In this document: one piece after another, positions 20,936 through 31,734 of the stretch
How positions within the stretch are numbered: position 1 is the first letter of the stretch
Layout: each line of letters begins with the position of its first letter
Source: Lucinisca nassula
Lineage: Eukaryota; Mollusca; Bivalvia; Lucinida; Lucinidae
Direction of reading: 5' to 3'
DNA: 64,000 nt
Assembly: GCA_963580285.1 (NCBI GenBank)
Contig: OY757016.1
Location: 43,663,124 to 43,727,123, forward strand
Position numbers and translations under genes: made by a program
Notes under the pieces: model-generated
What the model was told of the DNA's origin: nothing
The model's input: the letters and a program-made list of their open reading frames with translations, nothing else
The model's database searches: none

Positions 20936-22053
20936 CAGTAAAGCTCCAATATATCGCTGTAGTCGGGGTCCATAGCCCAAAAACCGCGATGTGGTCGGAG
21001 CGCGATATAAGTCGCGGTAGTTTGCCGAGATGCCACTACAAGTCGCGGTGATAGTTTAGTGAGACCCGTTTATCAATCCACACTAATGGCTGTCAGTAAT
21101 GCTATCGGCCGTATTTCACCATTAAAGTAGGTTCAGAATTACTCGGAGACAGAACAAACAAAGGGGACTATGTCTACCAATTAACTTACATTCGAGAACA
21201 GCTGAAAATCTACGTCTGAAAACATGTGATTGCTAAAATGGCAAAACAGGACGCCATTTTGGATTTTCAGGTTCCCCTGGTTGTCTGTAACGGGTGACGC
21301 CCAAGGGGCGCAACTACCATAAGCGCTAAAGCAATTCTAGTTGTTTCCCTTGGCTTGCCAGATCTCAGAATCATTAAAAGTAGCGGTTGGAAAAAAATTA
21401 TTTAACGTCTACCACGGGCCGCAAAACTATACAACAACAAAACTATCATTTTATTGTGTTTTGATTTCGGGCAAGTGTAAAAAAATCGTCTACAACTGTC
21501 AGTCTTTTTGAGTCCTTAAATACGGTAAAACTAGACCAGTAAGTAAATCGCAATAATTGCTGCACTGTCAATTGAGAGACAAACCATCTGTGTATTTATT
21601 ACGGTTCAGGTATGACACTGTGGTTAATCCCTGTCATATAATTGCCACCCTGCGGTGCGTATCGATAAGGTGTGAAATATGGTCAAGTTATGTCTCTAAT
21701 TGGCGTTTATCTTCCAATCATAAAATTTAATCCACAATCAATGTGAAAATGATTTAATCGCTCCTCAGACAATTAGCTACATCTAACGGTAGATGTTTGC
21801 ATCATAAAAACGGACTTTTCTGCGATCTCGTGAATGGTTATGTTTTGGCGCCAAATAGCAGACGCTGGGCAGGAAATGTCAAACGCTGTTGGCGCCTGGT
21901 TTAACCTGGTTTAAATCAATTTTAACAGCTTAAAACTCTCTTTTTTTTTTTTAATTATGAATTTTTAAGGGAAAAAAATACGGGATCCACGGCGCGACCG
22001 CGATAGATTGGACATCGCGAAATATCAGAACGCGATATATTGGAGCTATACTG
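20936..22053. mobile_element. 1.1 kb TA-flanked MITE, family C
   Basis: Left end CAGTAAAGCTCCAATATATCGC and right end GCGATATATTGGAGCTATACTG are inverted, with TA on both sides. 1118 bp, no frame above about 60 codons. CAGT ends and TA fit pogo/Tigger or Tc1/mariner derivatives. Its internal part (about 21600-21900) recurs at about 48050-48300 inside a different TIR element. Confidence 0.85.
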
Positions 22054-22560
22054 TATTGTTAAATCGTCGTTCTATCAAAACTGTTTGCCACAAATCATTT
22101 TGGATATTAAACTGCTTCTTTTAAGCATAAATTTGGATGGAAAATATATATGCTATAACCTTATTCCCGTTCGTTAAATAAAGCGCATCGACTATGTTTT
22201 GGTATGATGGTGGGTAGTTTTATAATGCTTTTTAGGCAACAAAATGTGCGATAAAATGTCAGAACAGACTGGTTCTATATCATTTAATACTTCAAAAACA
22301 CAAAATGACAAGGATCAGTTAATTTTGGTGAGAAGAAAAGAGTTTAATTACACAATAAATATTCGAAATTCTCATTGACAGTTTACGACAAGTCATGTTT
22401 TGCAAACCAGATAGGTAATTGGTGCATGCGCACTGAAATGTAAACAAGGTCACGTGTCAAAACATTTTGATCCGTCTATACAGTCTCTCATGATAGATGG
22501 GGAAAATGGTTCTAGACAGAGACTTAGTCTGTTTCATTTTACTCTTGAATTCCTGTATAT
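22054..22560. other. Intron, no recognised feature
   Basis: AT-rich sequence with no repeat or coding signal I can support. Confidence 0.5.
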
Positions 22561-22563
22561 TAA

Positions 22564-22636
22564 AGCAAACAGTGTAGACCATGATCAGATGCTGCATTCT
22601 GCAGCATCTGATCATGGTCTATACTGTTTGCCAAAT
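22564..22636. repeat. Hairpin of the GATCAG type
   Basis: GCAAACAGTGTAGACCATGA ... and inverse TCATGGTCTATACTGTTTGC, near-perfect arms of about 34 bases. Confidence 0.85.
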
Positions 22637-22680
22637 GTCAAAGCACATGAGTAAAGTCCATGTTTTACAGATAAGCCTCT

Positions 22681-22920
22681 TTGTTTGTTTGTATTGCAGT
22701 TTAACGGCCCAGTCAACACTATTTTAGGTCATTTTTGAGCTGGTCAGTTTACCTATCCACACTTAACCTGGGCAGGCTTATACGTAAGTGGTTAACCAGT
22801 ACAGTGCACATTCCTTCGCCAGAAACTGACAACTGCCCTTCTTGAATTGGCGTAAAGGAGCAAACAGTGTAGACGCTGATCAGGAGAAGTCTGGTCTGGG
22901 TCTGCACTGTTTTCTAAGGC
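22681..22920 (-). mobile_element. tRNA-Thr-type SINE fragment followed by a GATCAG hairpin
   Basis: 22681-22855 is the reverse of the 12603 SINE body (tail TTTGTTTGTTTG, GAAACTGACAACTGCCCTTC). 22860-22915 is a partial GATCAG hairpin. Confidence 0.75.
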
Positions 22921-23535
22921 TTATTTGTCCCAATACTTAGGATCAATGCGATATAATTGTTACCCGGGTTACCTACAAACACCACCAGGGTGTGGGGCAG
23001 TGCTATTTACATGGTCATCAACAATATAACTTTGCTTGTAAATATAACTTTAGATGAAATGATAAACTAACTTTGGATGAAATGATAAACAATCAATCCA
23101 AAAACTATTGTTACTTTCAAGTTTTGAGATTTTACTGCAAACGGTGTTGTTAGAATGCCATGCAGTTTCTGCTTTTGTCAAATGTGTACTTTACCCTTGG
23201 ACTAGAAAGAATTGGCCACCACCATCAAAACAGAACAGCCTCTGCTCCAGCAGCTAAGGAGGTTTTCAACATTTCTTCATATCAAGATTCCAGAAGTTAA
23301 ATTATTTTTACAAAATCCTGGATGATAACAAGAAGTATGTCCAAGGGGCATTGATGTCCTGACCTAGTAGTTTTGACATTGATGAAAAACTTCAACGCAA
23401 AATGCTTATGCTATCTCGGAAAAACTTTAATGCATATTGCCAATGGCATGTCGGATGCTGACGGGCGGACAAGCAGGGGTCTTAGCACAATATGCATGGA
23501 TCATCTTGTATATGCCAAGCGTACCAAACATGCAA
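22921..23535. other. Intron, no recognised feature
   Basis: No repeat or exon signal I can support. Confidence 0.5.
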
Positions 23536-23537
23536 GT

Positions 23538-23606
23538 GGCAAACAGTGCAGACCAAGATCAGATGCCACAAAATGTGGCATCTATCTGGGTCTTCATTTG
23601 CATAAA
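23538..23606. repeat. Hairpin of the GATCAG type, next to an exon
   Basis: GGCAAACAGTGCAGACCAAG and inverse CTGGGTCTTCATTTGC about the loop CCACAAAATGTGGC. It lies about 30 bases inside the intron from the donor of the 23636-23783 exon. Confidence 0.8.
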
Positions 23607-23635
23607 GTACAGAAATTGTTTCAAAACAAACTTAC

Positions 23636-23783
23636 TTTCTTCGGCTGAGTAAACGGTGTCATTATATCCTGGTCGCCCTTCACCAAAATGGTTAAATGGT
23701 GTAACTCTCACATTGTAAGGCAAGTAGTAGTTATCTTTCCCTACCGTAGTGGAATACTCTCCAACATTACCTTTCACTGTTGC
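23636..23783 (-). CDS. CNTN-like: Contactin-like gene, exon: last part of FN3-2
   Basis: 148 nt on the minus strand, acceptor TATTTTCTAG, donor GTAAGT. It reads ATVKGNVGEYSTTVGKDNYY, then LPYNVRVTPFNHFGEGRPGY and ends TVYSAEE plus one base. The V.V.P.N..G.G pattern is the FN3 F-G region of contactins. Phase 0 in, phase 1 out. Confidence 0.93.
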
Positions 23784-23935
23784 CTAGAAAATATCAAACA
23801 TCAAATCTCCAACATGAAAACCCTTGTTCTGCTGAATAAATTAATTTTGCCACATCCATTTAGGACAATCAACCAATCAAATTTTTTTATGTTATCTATA
23901 CCTACAAATTCACCAACTTACTGTTAAAACTAGAA

Positions 23936-24420
23936 GCCCAAGTGGGCCTGAAATTGCTAACCTGCATGCGGCTCATCATGATATGTTACATTGTGCCATT
24001 GACTCTTTGATCAGATTGCCTTTCGCAATTCTGAATTTGAATCATGTTGCCTTGATTCTTCTGATTAAATTTCCGACTTATGATTCGTAAGTTGTGATTT
24101 AAAGAATTTCAAGATGGCCATCATCTTGGACATTGCAACTTAATGATTCTGGCGATTCTGAACCTCCAAGTTGCCCCGATGATTTTAGAAATACTGAGTC
24201 TCTATTATGCCCCGATGCCTCCTATTAAGTTATGAGCTTAATCCAACTTTCAGATTTGGAGGCGATGTCTTTTACAGATTTTCAAGATGGCTGCCATGGC
24301 GGCCATCTTTGCTATCTGAACAGAATGACATAAGCAATTCTGAATCTCTATCAAGTATCAGCTCAATCTGTGTAACGGTTCTGGAGGAGATCCCCGCCCC
24401 CCCTTCCACTGAAGGCATAT
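23936..24420. repeat. Unclassified repeat-like block
   Basis: Starts ACTAGAAGCCCAAGTGGGC, a palindrome set like the left ends of the array-bearing elements, then repeated TGATTCT- and AAGATGGCC-type phrases. No right terminus found. Confidence 0.4.
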
Positions 24421-24445
24421 TCCGCTACCCTTAAACATTTAAATA

Positions 24446-24795
24446 CAGTAGGACTTCAATGGCTCGAACACCGCTGGCTCGATTACCATGGCTGAGTCGA
24501 ACCCTTTCTTGTGTCCCTAGGGAATTTCGCTACAGTAAGAAATAGTAAGGGGAAAATTTAGTTTATTTTCACTCCTTATCTTGCAAATGTATGCTGTATG
24601 TACTCATTAGAATCGCCTCAACGAGGCGATTCTAATGAGTACATGCACCATACATTTATGTTATAGAACACCGAAAAGAAGGCCCCAACTATCCCCTTTA
24701 CGCCTCCTGGCAGTAACCCTCAGTGGCTCGAACTACCCCTGTCTCGAACAAAATTTCATGGTCCCAAAGATGTTTGAGTCATCGAAGTTCGACTG
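24446..24795. mobile_element. MITE family B (copy 2, opposite orientation)
   Basis: CAGTAGGACTTCAATGGCTC to CATCGAAGTTCGACTG, TA flanks; palindrome 24597-24653 with perfect arms GTACTCATTAGAATCGCCTC. Oriented opposite to the 25687 copy. Confidence 0.85.
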
Positions 24796-24832
24796 TATTT
24801 AGTATTCATGCAACTGCATTAAAAGTTTTTAC

Positions 24833-24937
24833 CGTTGTCCAGCCCCTGTTTGAGGTCTGTTGTCCTGGTGGTGGTTTACTTCTCCATTCCACAGTATAAC
24901 CTATACCCCACCCATTGAGGTCCTCTGGTGGTAGAGG
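24833..24937 (-). CDS. CNTN-like: Contactin-like gene, exon: middle of FN3-2
   Basis: 105 nt (35 codons) on the minus strand, acceptor TCTGTTTTCAG, donor GTAAAA. It reads PLPPEDLNGWGIGYTVEWRS, then KPPPGQQTSNRGWTT. The P.p.e...NG..GY.V.WR motif is the C-C' region typical of contactin/neuroglian FN3 domains. Phase 0 on both sides, so the exon could be left out without shifting the frame. Confidence 0.93.
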
Positions 24938-25007
24938 CTGAAAACAGAGATCCAGATTAGAAAGTTTCTTTGTTTGTTAGGAGATTAACAGCCCAGTCAA
25001 CACTATT

Positions 25008-25298
25008 GACGGCCCCCACCCATTGGGGCTGGAAGAATTGGGGCTGGAAGAAATAGATGGGCTGCATGATGCTTCCACGCAGAGCTGAAATCCGAATGCA
25101 CATGCGTACTGGTTAACCCCTTAGAGGATCTAAGCCTGTCCATGCTAATAAACTCAATTGGTTTTATTGGGCGACAGGGCTTGAGATGTCATTTCATCTC
25201 AATATCGGGTAAAAGTCCCTCAAAGTTGGAAGCAACATCTCCAAAATGATGTTTACAGTGTTGACGGTGAAGTTAAACCTCAAATCAAACAAACAAAA
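25008..25298 (+). mobile_element. V-type SINE inside the Thr-type SINE
   Basis: Exact 10-base target duplication CAACACTATT at 24998-25007 and 25299-25308. Collinear with 13512-13817, with a short duplication of GGGGCTGGAAGAA near its 5' end. Confidence 0.85.
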
Positions 25299-25363
25299 CA
25301 ACACTATTCAGGGCATATCAAGGAGGTCAGTTTACCTAACCACACTTACTGGACAGGTTTATA

Positions 25364-26112
25364 CAGTAAAATTCCTATATTAAGACCACCTGTGGGACTG
25401 TTCAGAAGTGGTTTTTAAGACCACTTTTGAACTGCCCCAAAGGTGGTCTCTGCCCAGAGGACAATGTATGCAGAAAACACAAAGAAAGAGTAATTGCAAC
25501 CTACTAAATAAGCCTTTTAAATCAGAATTAGTCTCCATTTTAGGTGGTCTCAATAGCAGAATTTCAAAATTCCTATATTAAGACCACCTTTGGGACTGTT
25601 CAAAAGTTGTCTTTAAGACCACTTTTGAATGGTCCCAAAGGTGGTCTCTGACCAGAGGACAATGTGTGCAGAAAACACAAAGAATACAGTCGAACTTCGA
25701 TGGCTCGAACCCCTTTGGGACCATGAAAATTTATTCGAGACAGCGGTCGTTCAAGCCACTGAAGGTTACTGCCAAGAGGCATAACGAGATGCTTTTGAAT
25801 ATCTTTCGATGTTATATAATGAAAATGTTTGCTATGTGTACTCATTAGAATCGCCTCACTGAGGCGATTCTAATGAGTACACACAGAATACATTTGCAAG
25901 GTAAAAAGACTAAAATCTCCTTAATCATCCCCCACCATTTCTTATCTTGAGGATTTCCCTAGGGGCTCAAGTATGAGTTCGACCCAGCCATGGTAAATGA
26001 GCCATCGATGTTCGAGCCATCGAAGTTCTACTGTAATTGCAACCTACTAAATAAGCCTTTTAAATCAGAATTAATCTCCATTTTAGGTGGTCTTAATAGC
26101 GAAATTTCACTG
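25364..26112. mobile_element. MITE family A dimer inside the Thr-type SINE
   Basis: Outer ends CAGTAAAATTCCTATATTAA and CGAAATTTCACTG with TA flanks. Two head-to-tail copies meet near 25566, where the second starts AAAATTCCTATATTAAGACC without its own CAGT. Each has the hairpin GACCACCTTTGGGACTGTTC / inverse. Confidence 0.8.
25687..26033. mobile_element. MITE family B (copy 3) inside the MITE A dimer
   Basis: CAGTCGAACTTCGATGGCTC to GAAGTTCTACTG with TA at 25685-25686 and 26034-26035. The flanks AACACAAAGAA and ATTGCAACCTACTAAATAAG are continuous in the neighbouring MITE A unit. Palindrome at about 25830-25888. Confidence 0.88.
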
Positions 26113-26228
26113 TACGTTTGCTGTTAACCAGTATGTCATACATCAATGTCACAAAGTAACAGTACATATTGTTTATTTTACAGTTTAACAGCCCAGTTAA
26201 CACTATTAAGGTCACACAGAGCTAGTCA

Positions 26229-26457
26229 GTTAACCCATAATATGCCAATCACAATAATTGTTGTCTGCTTTGTCGTCTGCTGGTAACCTTTAAGGCCATT
26301 TTTGCAAACAGCATGGACCCTGATCAGACTGATGGGAACAGTCTGATCAGGGTCCACACTGTTTGCCTGTATGTAAAAATATTTTTAAAAAGTTTGTAAG
26401 AAGATGCAGCAGACAACATAAACAGACAACACTTTCAGATGTATTTAAGGGTTAACG
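26229..26457. mobile_element. Foldback MITE, family F (copy 3)
   Basis: GTTAACCCATAATATGCCAA to TATTTAAGGGTTAAC. Hairpin 26300-26372 around GACCCTGATCAGACT. Confidence 0.8.
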
Positions 26458-26567
26458 TATCTACACTTTTCCTGGGCAGGGTACCAGTAAGTCTTTCTTA
26501 TCAGTTCACCAGTAAAAGAGCACATTCTTGCACCTTAGGTGTTCTTGGACCTGTAGCTGACAATTGT

Positions 26568-26745
26568 TTTGTTTGTTTCGAGACGAATGGCCGAGTCAAC
26601 ACTATTTAGGTCATACTGAGTTGGTCAGTTTACCTAGCCACACTTTTCCTGGACAGGCTTATATATAACCAGTGCAGTGTACATTCTTTCGTCCGAAACT
26701 GACAACTGCCCTTCATGAATCAGCAGTAGGGAGAGAACATCACGA
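26568..26745 (-). mobile_element. tRNA-Thr-type SINE, partial
   Basis: Reverse of the 12603 SINE: GAGTCAACACTATTTAGGTC, CTAGCCACACTTTTCCTGG, CCGAAACTGACAACTGCCC. Confidence 0.75.
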
Positions 26746-26749
26746 AAAC

Positions 26750-26945
26750 ACGCCTATATAATTTTGACCCCCTTGAACCCCACTTTTATATAGTAAAACT
26801 GGGGTTTCCGGGGGTATACCTTATTTTTCTTCTTTCTGCTCTAAAATATAGATTGTGGGTACTCGTTAGAACCGCCTCGTTGAGGTGGTTCTAACGAGTG
26901 CCCACAATCTATATTTTGAGCAGAAATAAGAAAAATATCACAATT
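26750..26945. repeat. Foldback repeat, family E
   Basis: CCCCCTTGAACCCCACTTTT, then hairpin about 26842-26915: ATATAGATTGTGGGTACTCG and inverse about CCTCGTTGAGG. Confidence 0.8.
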
Positions 26946-26949
26946 TTTC

Positions 26950-28085
26950 ATCATAAAGTTTTCATTTTTTCGGTGATACAGGTGGCAATGTATTTATTTG
27001 TATAGGCGTGTTTGCGTAATGATGACCAATTATTTATGTCAAAATTACCATTGCAATACCGTAAAAAGCCTAAAAATTCGGACACCTTCAGGACTTGATG
27101 TAATTCTCCTAAAAGGGGGTCTTTCATTTGTGCCCATGCATGTTTTTTCTTTAAACTTTGTATATTAATAACTCAGCATATACAACCTATAAAAATGTAT
27201 TTAATAAATTATATAAATCAAAGTAGGACTCAGGAGGCCACTCTTACTGACTCCCTCCATGAGCTGGTGTCTGTCTCTAAATAAGTGCGTCTTAAATCAT
27301 ATGTTTTATTTAGTTTCAAGATCTGTGAACTGGATTGAATGCAGAACTCCATAGGCATTCCTTTGATACTAAAAAACCTTTTGAATTAATTAAAGTTTAC
27401 ATTTTCTGATAAAATAATTATCAAAAATCTCATTTTTTAATTAAAATTTTAAAAAATTATCAAAATTCAATCCCTAAGATAAATATTTTCTAGTCTTTGT
27501 CAAGATTTCATTTTGCTAGGAAAACTTGCCATATGTATCTTCTTTAGCTATGCCAAATTTCATGAAAATCCGAAACCGGTAACACTGTAGTTTTACACCT
27601 TTAATGGATGTAAGTCGTTTCTGCAAAATTTACTATTTTATTGAAATCATCCAAGAACCTTACAAGAAGGCAATTCGTAACACTTACGTAATAAAAATGA
27701 GATTATACAAATCAAAATAAATACATATTGAGCTGATCTAGCTTAGAAACTATTAAAATATCATGGGTTTCTGATATTTTCCTTTCATTTATACACTATG
27801 ATCTATCTAAAATAGTAGATAGTAAAACACTAAATCAAAAGGTATTCTAACCAACAAATTAGGCTAAACAACATATATTGCTTTTTTTATTAGCAGAAAA
27901 ATTATTGTGAACATGTGCAACTTTATTTAATGACTTTGCATAAGTCATGCTACTCAAATAGGTGTAAGGCAAGGGGATCCATTATTTTCATTTCCATACC
28001 AAGCTGGTATGCAAGGACGCAATGGTCAGTGGTTTGTTGTTACTAGTAAAAAAAGTTCTGTTGATAAATCCATGGCTAGATTAAG
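26950..28085. other. AT-rich intron without recognised feature
   Basis: No repeat family, exon or RNA gene I can support across this 1.1 kb. Confidence 0.6.
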
Positions 28086-28097
28086 TCTGGCCATGGA

Positions 28098-28395
28098 GTA
28101 AAATCGATTTAAGCCCCCCAGTGGAAATCATCCACTGACCGTTCCAAGGCGGCTCTTCTGTGGCGATTTATTTATGTTGTTGTTTGTTACTTACTGTGTG
28201 TATCACTTGTGTCTTTTAATTTTGGATGGCCATATGGCCATTTTGTGGGAAAGTAACTGTCCTTATGGCCTTCCTTTGTTTAGATTTCCATTATGGTCTG
28301 GTCGCTTAATGTTTGTATTTCTTTCCCTTTGGTGTCTTTTATGGGTGGAGTAAGTTAATTGTATCAATTCCTGATCTTTGTTTTGCTTCTACTTT
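28098..28395. repeat. Repeat R, copy 2
   Basis: Same as 20566-20890 with scattered substitutions (for example GTATCACTTGTGTC against GTAACACTTGTC). Confidence 0.75.
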
Positions 28396-28429
28396 AGACA
28401 TACTCTGTCTTTATGAACGCTGGATTATT

Positions 28430-29345
28430 ATCCTAACAAAAAAGTTACAGTAACTAGAGCTGTCAGTGAAACTGACTAGGGCCCCGGCAGCGCTATCAGA
28501 GGAGTAGGAAAATGTTGATGTTAAAAAAGACGTTTTTTTTTTTCCTTTCACCTCTAAGTATGACCTTGACCTTTGAGGTACGGACCTGGGTCTTGCGCGT
28601 GACACACTGTCACATTATGGTTAATATTTCTGCTAAGTAATATTTAAATCCATCCAGGTATAAGAAAGTTATAGATTGGACACAATGAAAAAGACGCTTT
28701 TTTGACCTTTTATCTCTAAGTATGACCTTGACCTTTGAGGTACGGCTGTGGGTCTTGCGTGTGACACTTCGTCACATTATGGTTAAAATTTCTGCCAAGT
28801 AATATTTAAATCCATCCAGGAATAATAACAAAGTTATTAATTGGACACAGGAAAGACCCTTTTTTGACCTTTAACCTCTAAGTATGACCTTGACCTTTGA
28901 GGTACGGACCTGAGTCTTGCGCGCAACACTCCATCACATTATGGTTCACATTATGGTTAAAATTTCTGCCAAGTAATATTTAAATCCATCCAGGAATAAT
29001 AACAAAGTTATTAATTGGACACAGGAAAGACCCTTTTTTGACCTTTAACCTCTAAGTATGACCTTGACCTTTGCGCGCAACACTCCATCACATTATGGTT
29101 AACATTTCTGCCAAGTAATATTTAAATCCATCCAGGAATAAGAAAGTTATGGAGGATAAAAAAATTTGTGGACGGACAGACGGACAGACGGACAGACAGA
29201 CAGACAGACAGACGGACGGACAGAATGATGCCAAGTAATATTTAAATCCATCCAGGAATAATAAAAAGTTATGGAGGATAAAAAAATTTGTGGACGGACA
29301 GACGGACGGACAGACAGACAGACAGACGGACGGACAGAGTGATTA
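28430..29345. repeat. Tandem array, about 161 bp units, ending in (ACGGACAG)n
   Basis: Units share CCTCTAAGTATGACCTTGAC, TTTGAGGTACGG, CACATTATGGTTAA and TAATATTTAAATCCATCCAGG; the last two end in microsatellites GACGGACAGACGGACAGACA at 29170-29220 and 29290-29336. The same monomer family fills 33780-34560. Looks like an element of the array-bearing class without a clear right hairpin. Confidence 0.8.
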
Positions 29346-31090
29346 CTATAGGGCAACTATATAGTGTAATTGTTGACATTTCTTTAGTTTCTCATTTTTT
29401 CTATTTACTTTGTCAATGTAGTGGTTAATTTATCGGAAGCGAGCTTTTAGTATTTTTTTCTGGTCGTAAAACTTTCAACCACTTCTTGAATGTTTCTGCT
29501 GAATGCAAGTTCACTGTTGTTTTTATTTTAAAGCACTGTTCTTGCTTGCTTTTTGTTCATTAATAATTACCAGTACATTTCTATGCAATGTATCCCTCAG
29601 CTTAGAAAGAGCATTGCAGTGTTTGGACAGAAAAAGGATCACAATGTATGTACTGAAAATAGTTTAAAATCCGATGAGTAATGCGATAACTACTCACAGA
29701 TTGAATAAGTATTATCAACAGTTTAAATGATTCTTGATATCTTACATAATGTGCTTTGTAATTACTGCAACAACTGCTGAGATAGGTTAATGAAGTGAAA
29801 GACCTATACAAATATATAGCCAACACAATCATGATCATATAAGTTTTGAAACACTGACAAATGTACGACCATGTGAATTCTAAAAGCAAATTCAAATGGC
29901 TTTGGATTACAGCTCCAGGAAGCCTTTTGATTTCGTTCATAGGGGCTATACAAAAAGATAGATTGGCTAGTGCCTATGCAGATACAAATTCTGAAAACTT
30001 AATGTCCAGGAAAAGTAATCTCAGGTGTTATTGATTTTCCCTAGAGTAAACCTTTCTTTTTAAATAGACAGTTAGGGTTAAATAAACAAACAACAGTTTG
30101 ACTTGAGAGTCATTTATCTCGAGTCAGATAACAAATCTCACAAAATCTGAAGCAACATCTAAGGTGACTGGTATGTTGTTGATTTGAATGTTAAATCTAA
30201 ACATCACCTTAGCGCCATTACCAAATTAGACAATGAAGACAGAAAGAAAACTGTGCACATGATTACATGGGTGCGTTTGATGACGTTTGTCATCAAAACC
30301 TTTGCGGTATAGTGTTGTATACAAAATAGTTTGTTCCATAGGGGGCAAATTTACTGAAATGGATGTTTCGAAATTATACTTATAATTATGCTATGAACTA
30401 CTTACACAAACCATACTATACTGTAGCCATCCAAATTGAAAGCAATAGTAAAGTATTATTAAACAGCATGACCAAAACATGATAATCATATAATTTCACA
30501 TTTTGCTGAATCAGGACTATCAGTAGTCAGTCTGTTGAAACACAATGTTACCGGTCCTCAATTTCCATCAAAATTCATCAACATGTTCCAAAGATATGTG
30601 GGTAGTTTTTATGCTAAAATGGTGTCTTGACAAAAACTGGAACATGGTAAAAATGCATATAAAATTTTAATGAATACGAAAATAGGAGCTGAAATATGGG
30701 GACACCATCAAAGAAAACTGAGTGCCCAGCCACTATTACTAGACATATGAGGTCATTCATAGTATCAACTAACTCACCAATTATGGCTTTAATTCATAAA
30801 ACATAGCAGCATTAGATATATGAAACTCTGAATACTATAGACAAGTTTATATGAGAGTACTCTCTATTGTGATAGAGACTTCATAAAATAAGTAATAAAT
30901 TTACTACGGAAATAAAATTTAAAAGTGAATGCATCGTAATTATAATGGTTATACCCAAGGCAATTATTGTGCATAATTTCATCAAAATCCAAGCGTGGGC
31001 AGAAACCAATGCAAATTTCCTATACCTTGAAAGACCCCCTTTTAACAAATTTGTTTCATGGTCCAGCAAGGAGTCCAAAAGGTGCAGACG
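29346..31090. other. AT-rich intron, 1.7 kb, no recognised feature
   Basis: The 112-codon minus frame at 29602-29940 has no recognisable domain and no splice context; I do not annotate it as a gene. Confidence 0.6.
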
Positions 31091-31094
31091 AAAT

Positions 31095-31172
31095 GGCAAA
31101 CAGTGTAGACCCTGATCAGACTGCTCCTACAAGAAGCAATCTGATCAGGATCTGCATAGGTTTGCTTAGACC
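31095..31172. repeat. Hairpin of the GATCAG type
   Basis: GGCAAACAGTGTAGACCCTG ... with near inverse ending CTGCATAGGTTTGC. Confidence 0.8.
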
Positions 31173-31492
31173 TGTCTGTCCAAATACTTATGATCATTAC
31201 GGTATATGCATAAAAATACAATGTAAAATGGACAGAAAAATAAATGATGCAGGTGTCAGAAATGACAATTTTCCATCATTTATTTTTCTTTTTGTACATC
31301 CTGTTGAGCTGTCCCCAATAATAACTGATTTTTATCTGTCTATATCAATACATTCATCATCTCGGACATTATCCTCGGTTGACCAGCCACCTTCCTTAAG
31401 CAGCCAGTTTTTGAGTTTTCATAAGGTGGCTGCTTAAAGGCGATTACACTGCACTATGCCCTGGCTCAAATAAGATTTCAAGGCCTACTCAC

Positions 31493-31587
31493 ATCCCATG
31501 TAATTTTGAGAGTTCCCACACTGCCTCCTCCACCGCCAATATTCCTGGGAGAAGCATCAGGTGCAGCGCCGGGGATAACTATTTCAC
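31493..31587 (-). CDS. CNTN-like: Contactin-like gene, exon: start of FN3-2
   Basis: 95 nt on the minus strand, acceptor GATATTTTCCAG, donor GTGAGT. After completing a split Ser codon it reads EIVIPGAAPDASPRNIGGGG, then GSVGTLKITWD. The P.NI followed by five glycines and L.ITW is a feature I associate with contactin FN3-2 domains; it is the strongest family marker here. Phase 1 in, phase 0 out; the join gives ITWD|PLPPEDLNG. Confidence 0.93.
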
Positions 31588-31609
31588 CTGGAAAATATCA
31601 TTACAGACC

Positions 31610-31705
31610 ATTTAACCCTTGTGCTGCTGAATATTTATATATGCCACACCCACTACTCAATATCAACCAATCAGATTGCTTGATGCAAATTATTGAAACA
31701 AACTA
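31610..31705. repeat. Fragment of the second GATCAG foldback subfamily
   Basis: TTAACCCTTGTGCTGCTGAA and CCAATCAGATTGCTTGATGC resemble the outer arms of 11780-11980. Confidence 0.5.
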
Positions 31706-31734
31706 GAATTTGTTTTTCTACAAAAACACTGATG

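Larger units (their letters stand above)
24967..26150 (-). mobile_element. tRNA-Thr-type SINE carrying a nest of later insertions
   Basis: Reverse SINE pieces at 24967-25007 (AACAGCCCAGTCAACACTATT), 25299-25363 (CAGTTTACCTAACCACACTT ... GGACAGGTTTATA) and 26115-26150 (TGCTGTTAACCAGTATG) are consecutive parts of one element, separated by the entries below. Confidence 0.75.

Noticed and set aside
20936..22053. Transposase gene within MITE C
   Set aside because: No frame longer than about 60 codons and no DDE-type motif; treated as non-autonomous.
29602..29940. 112-codon minus-strand frame as a gene
   Set aside because: AT-rich intron sequence with no recognised motif, signal or splice sites.
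30967..31437. 156-codon plus-strand frame as a gene
   Set aside because: It runs through a GATCAG hairpin and another inverted repeat; no domain, and antisense to an intron.
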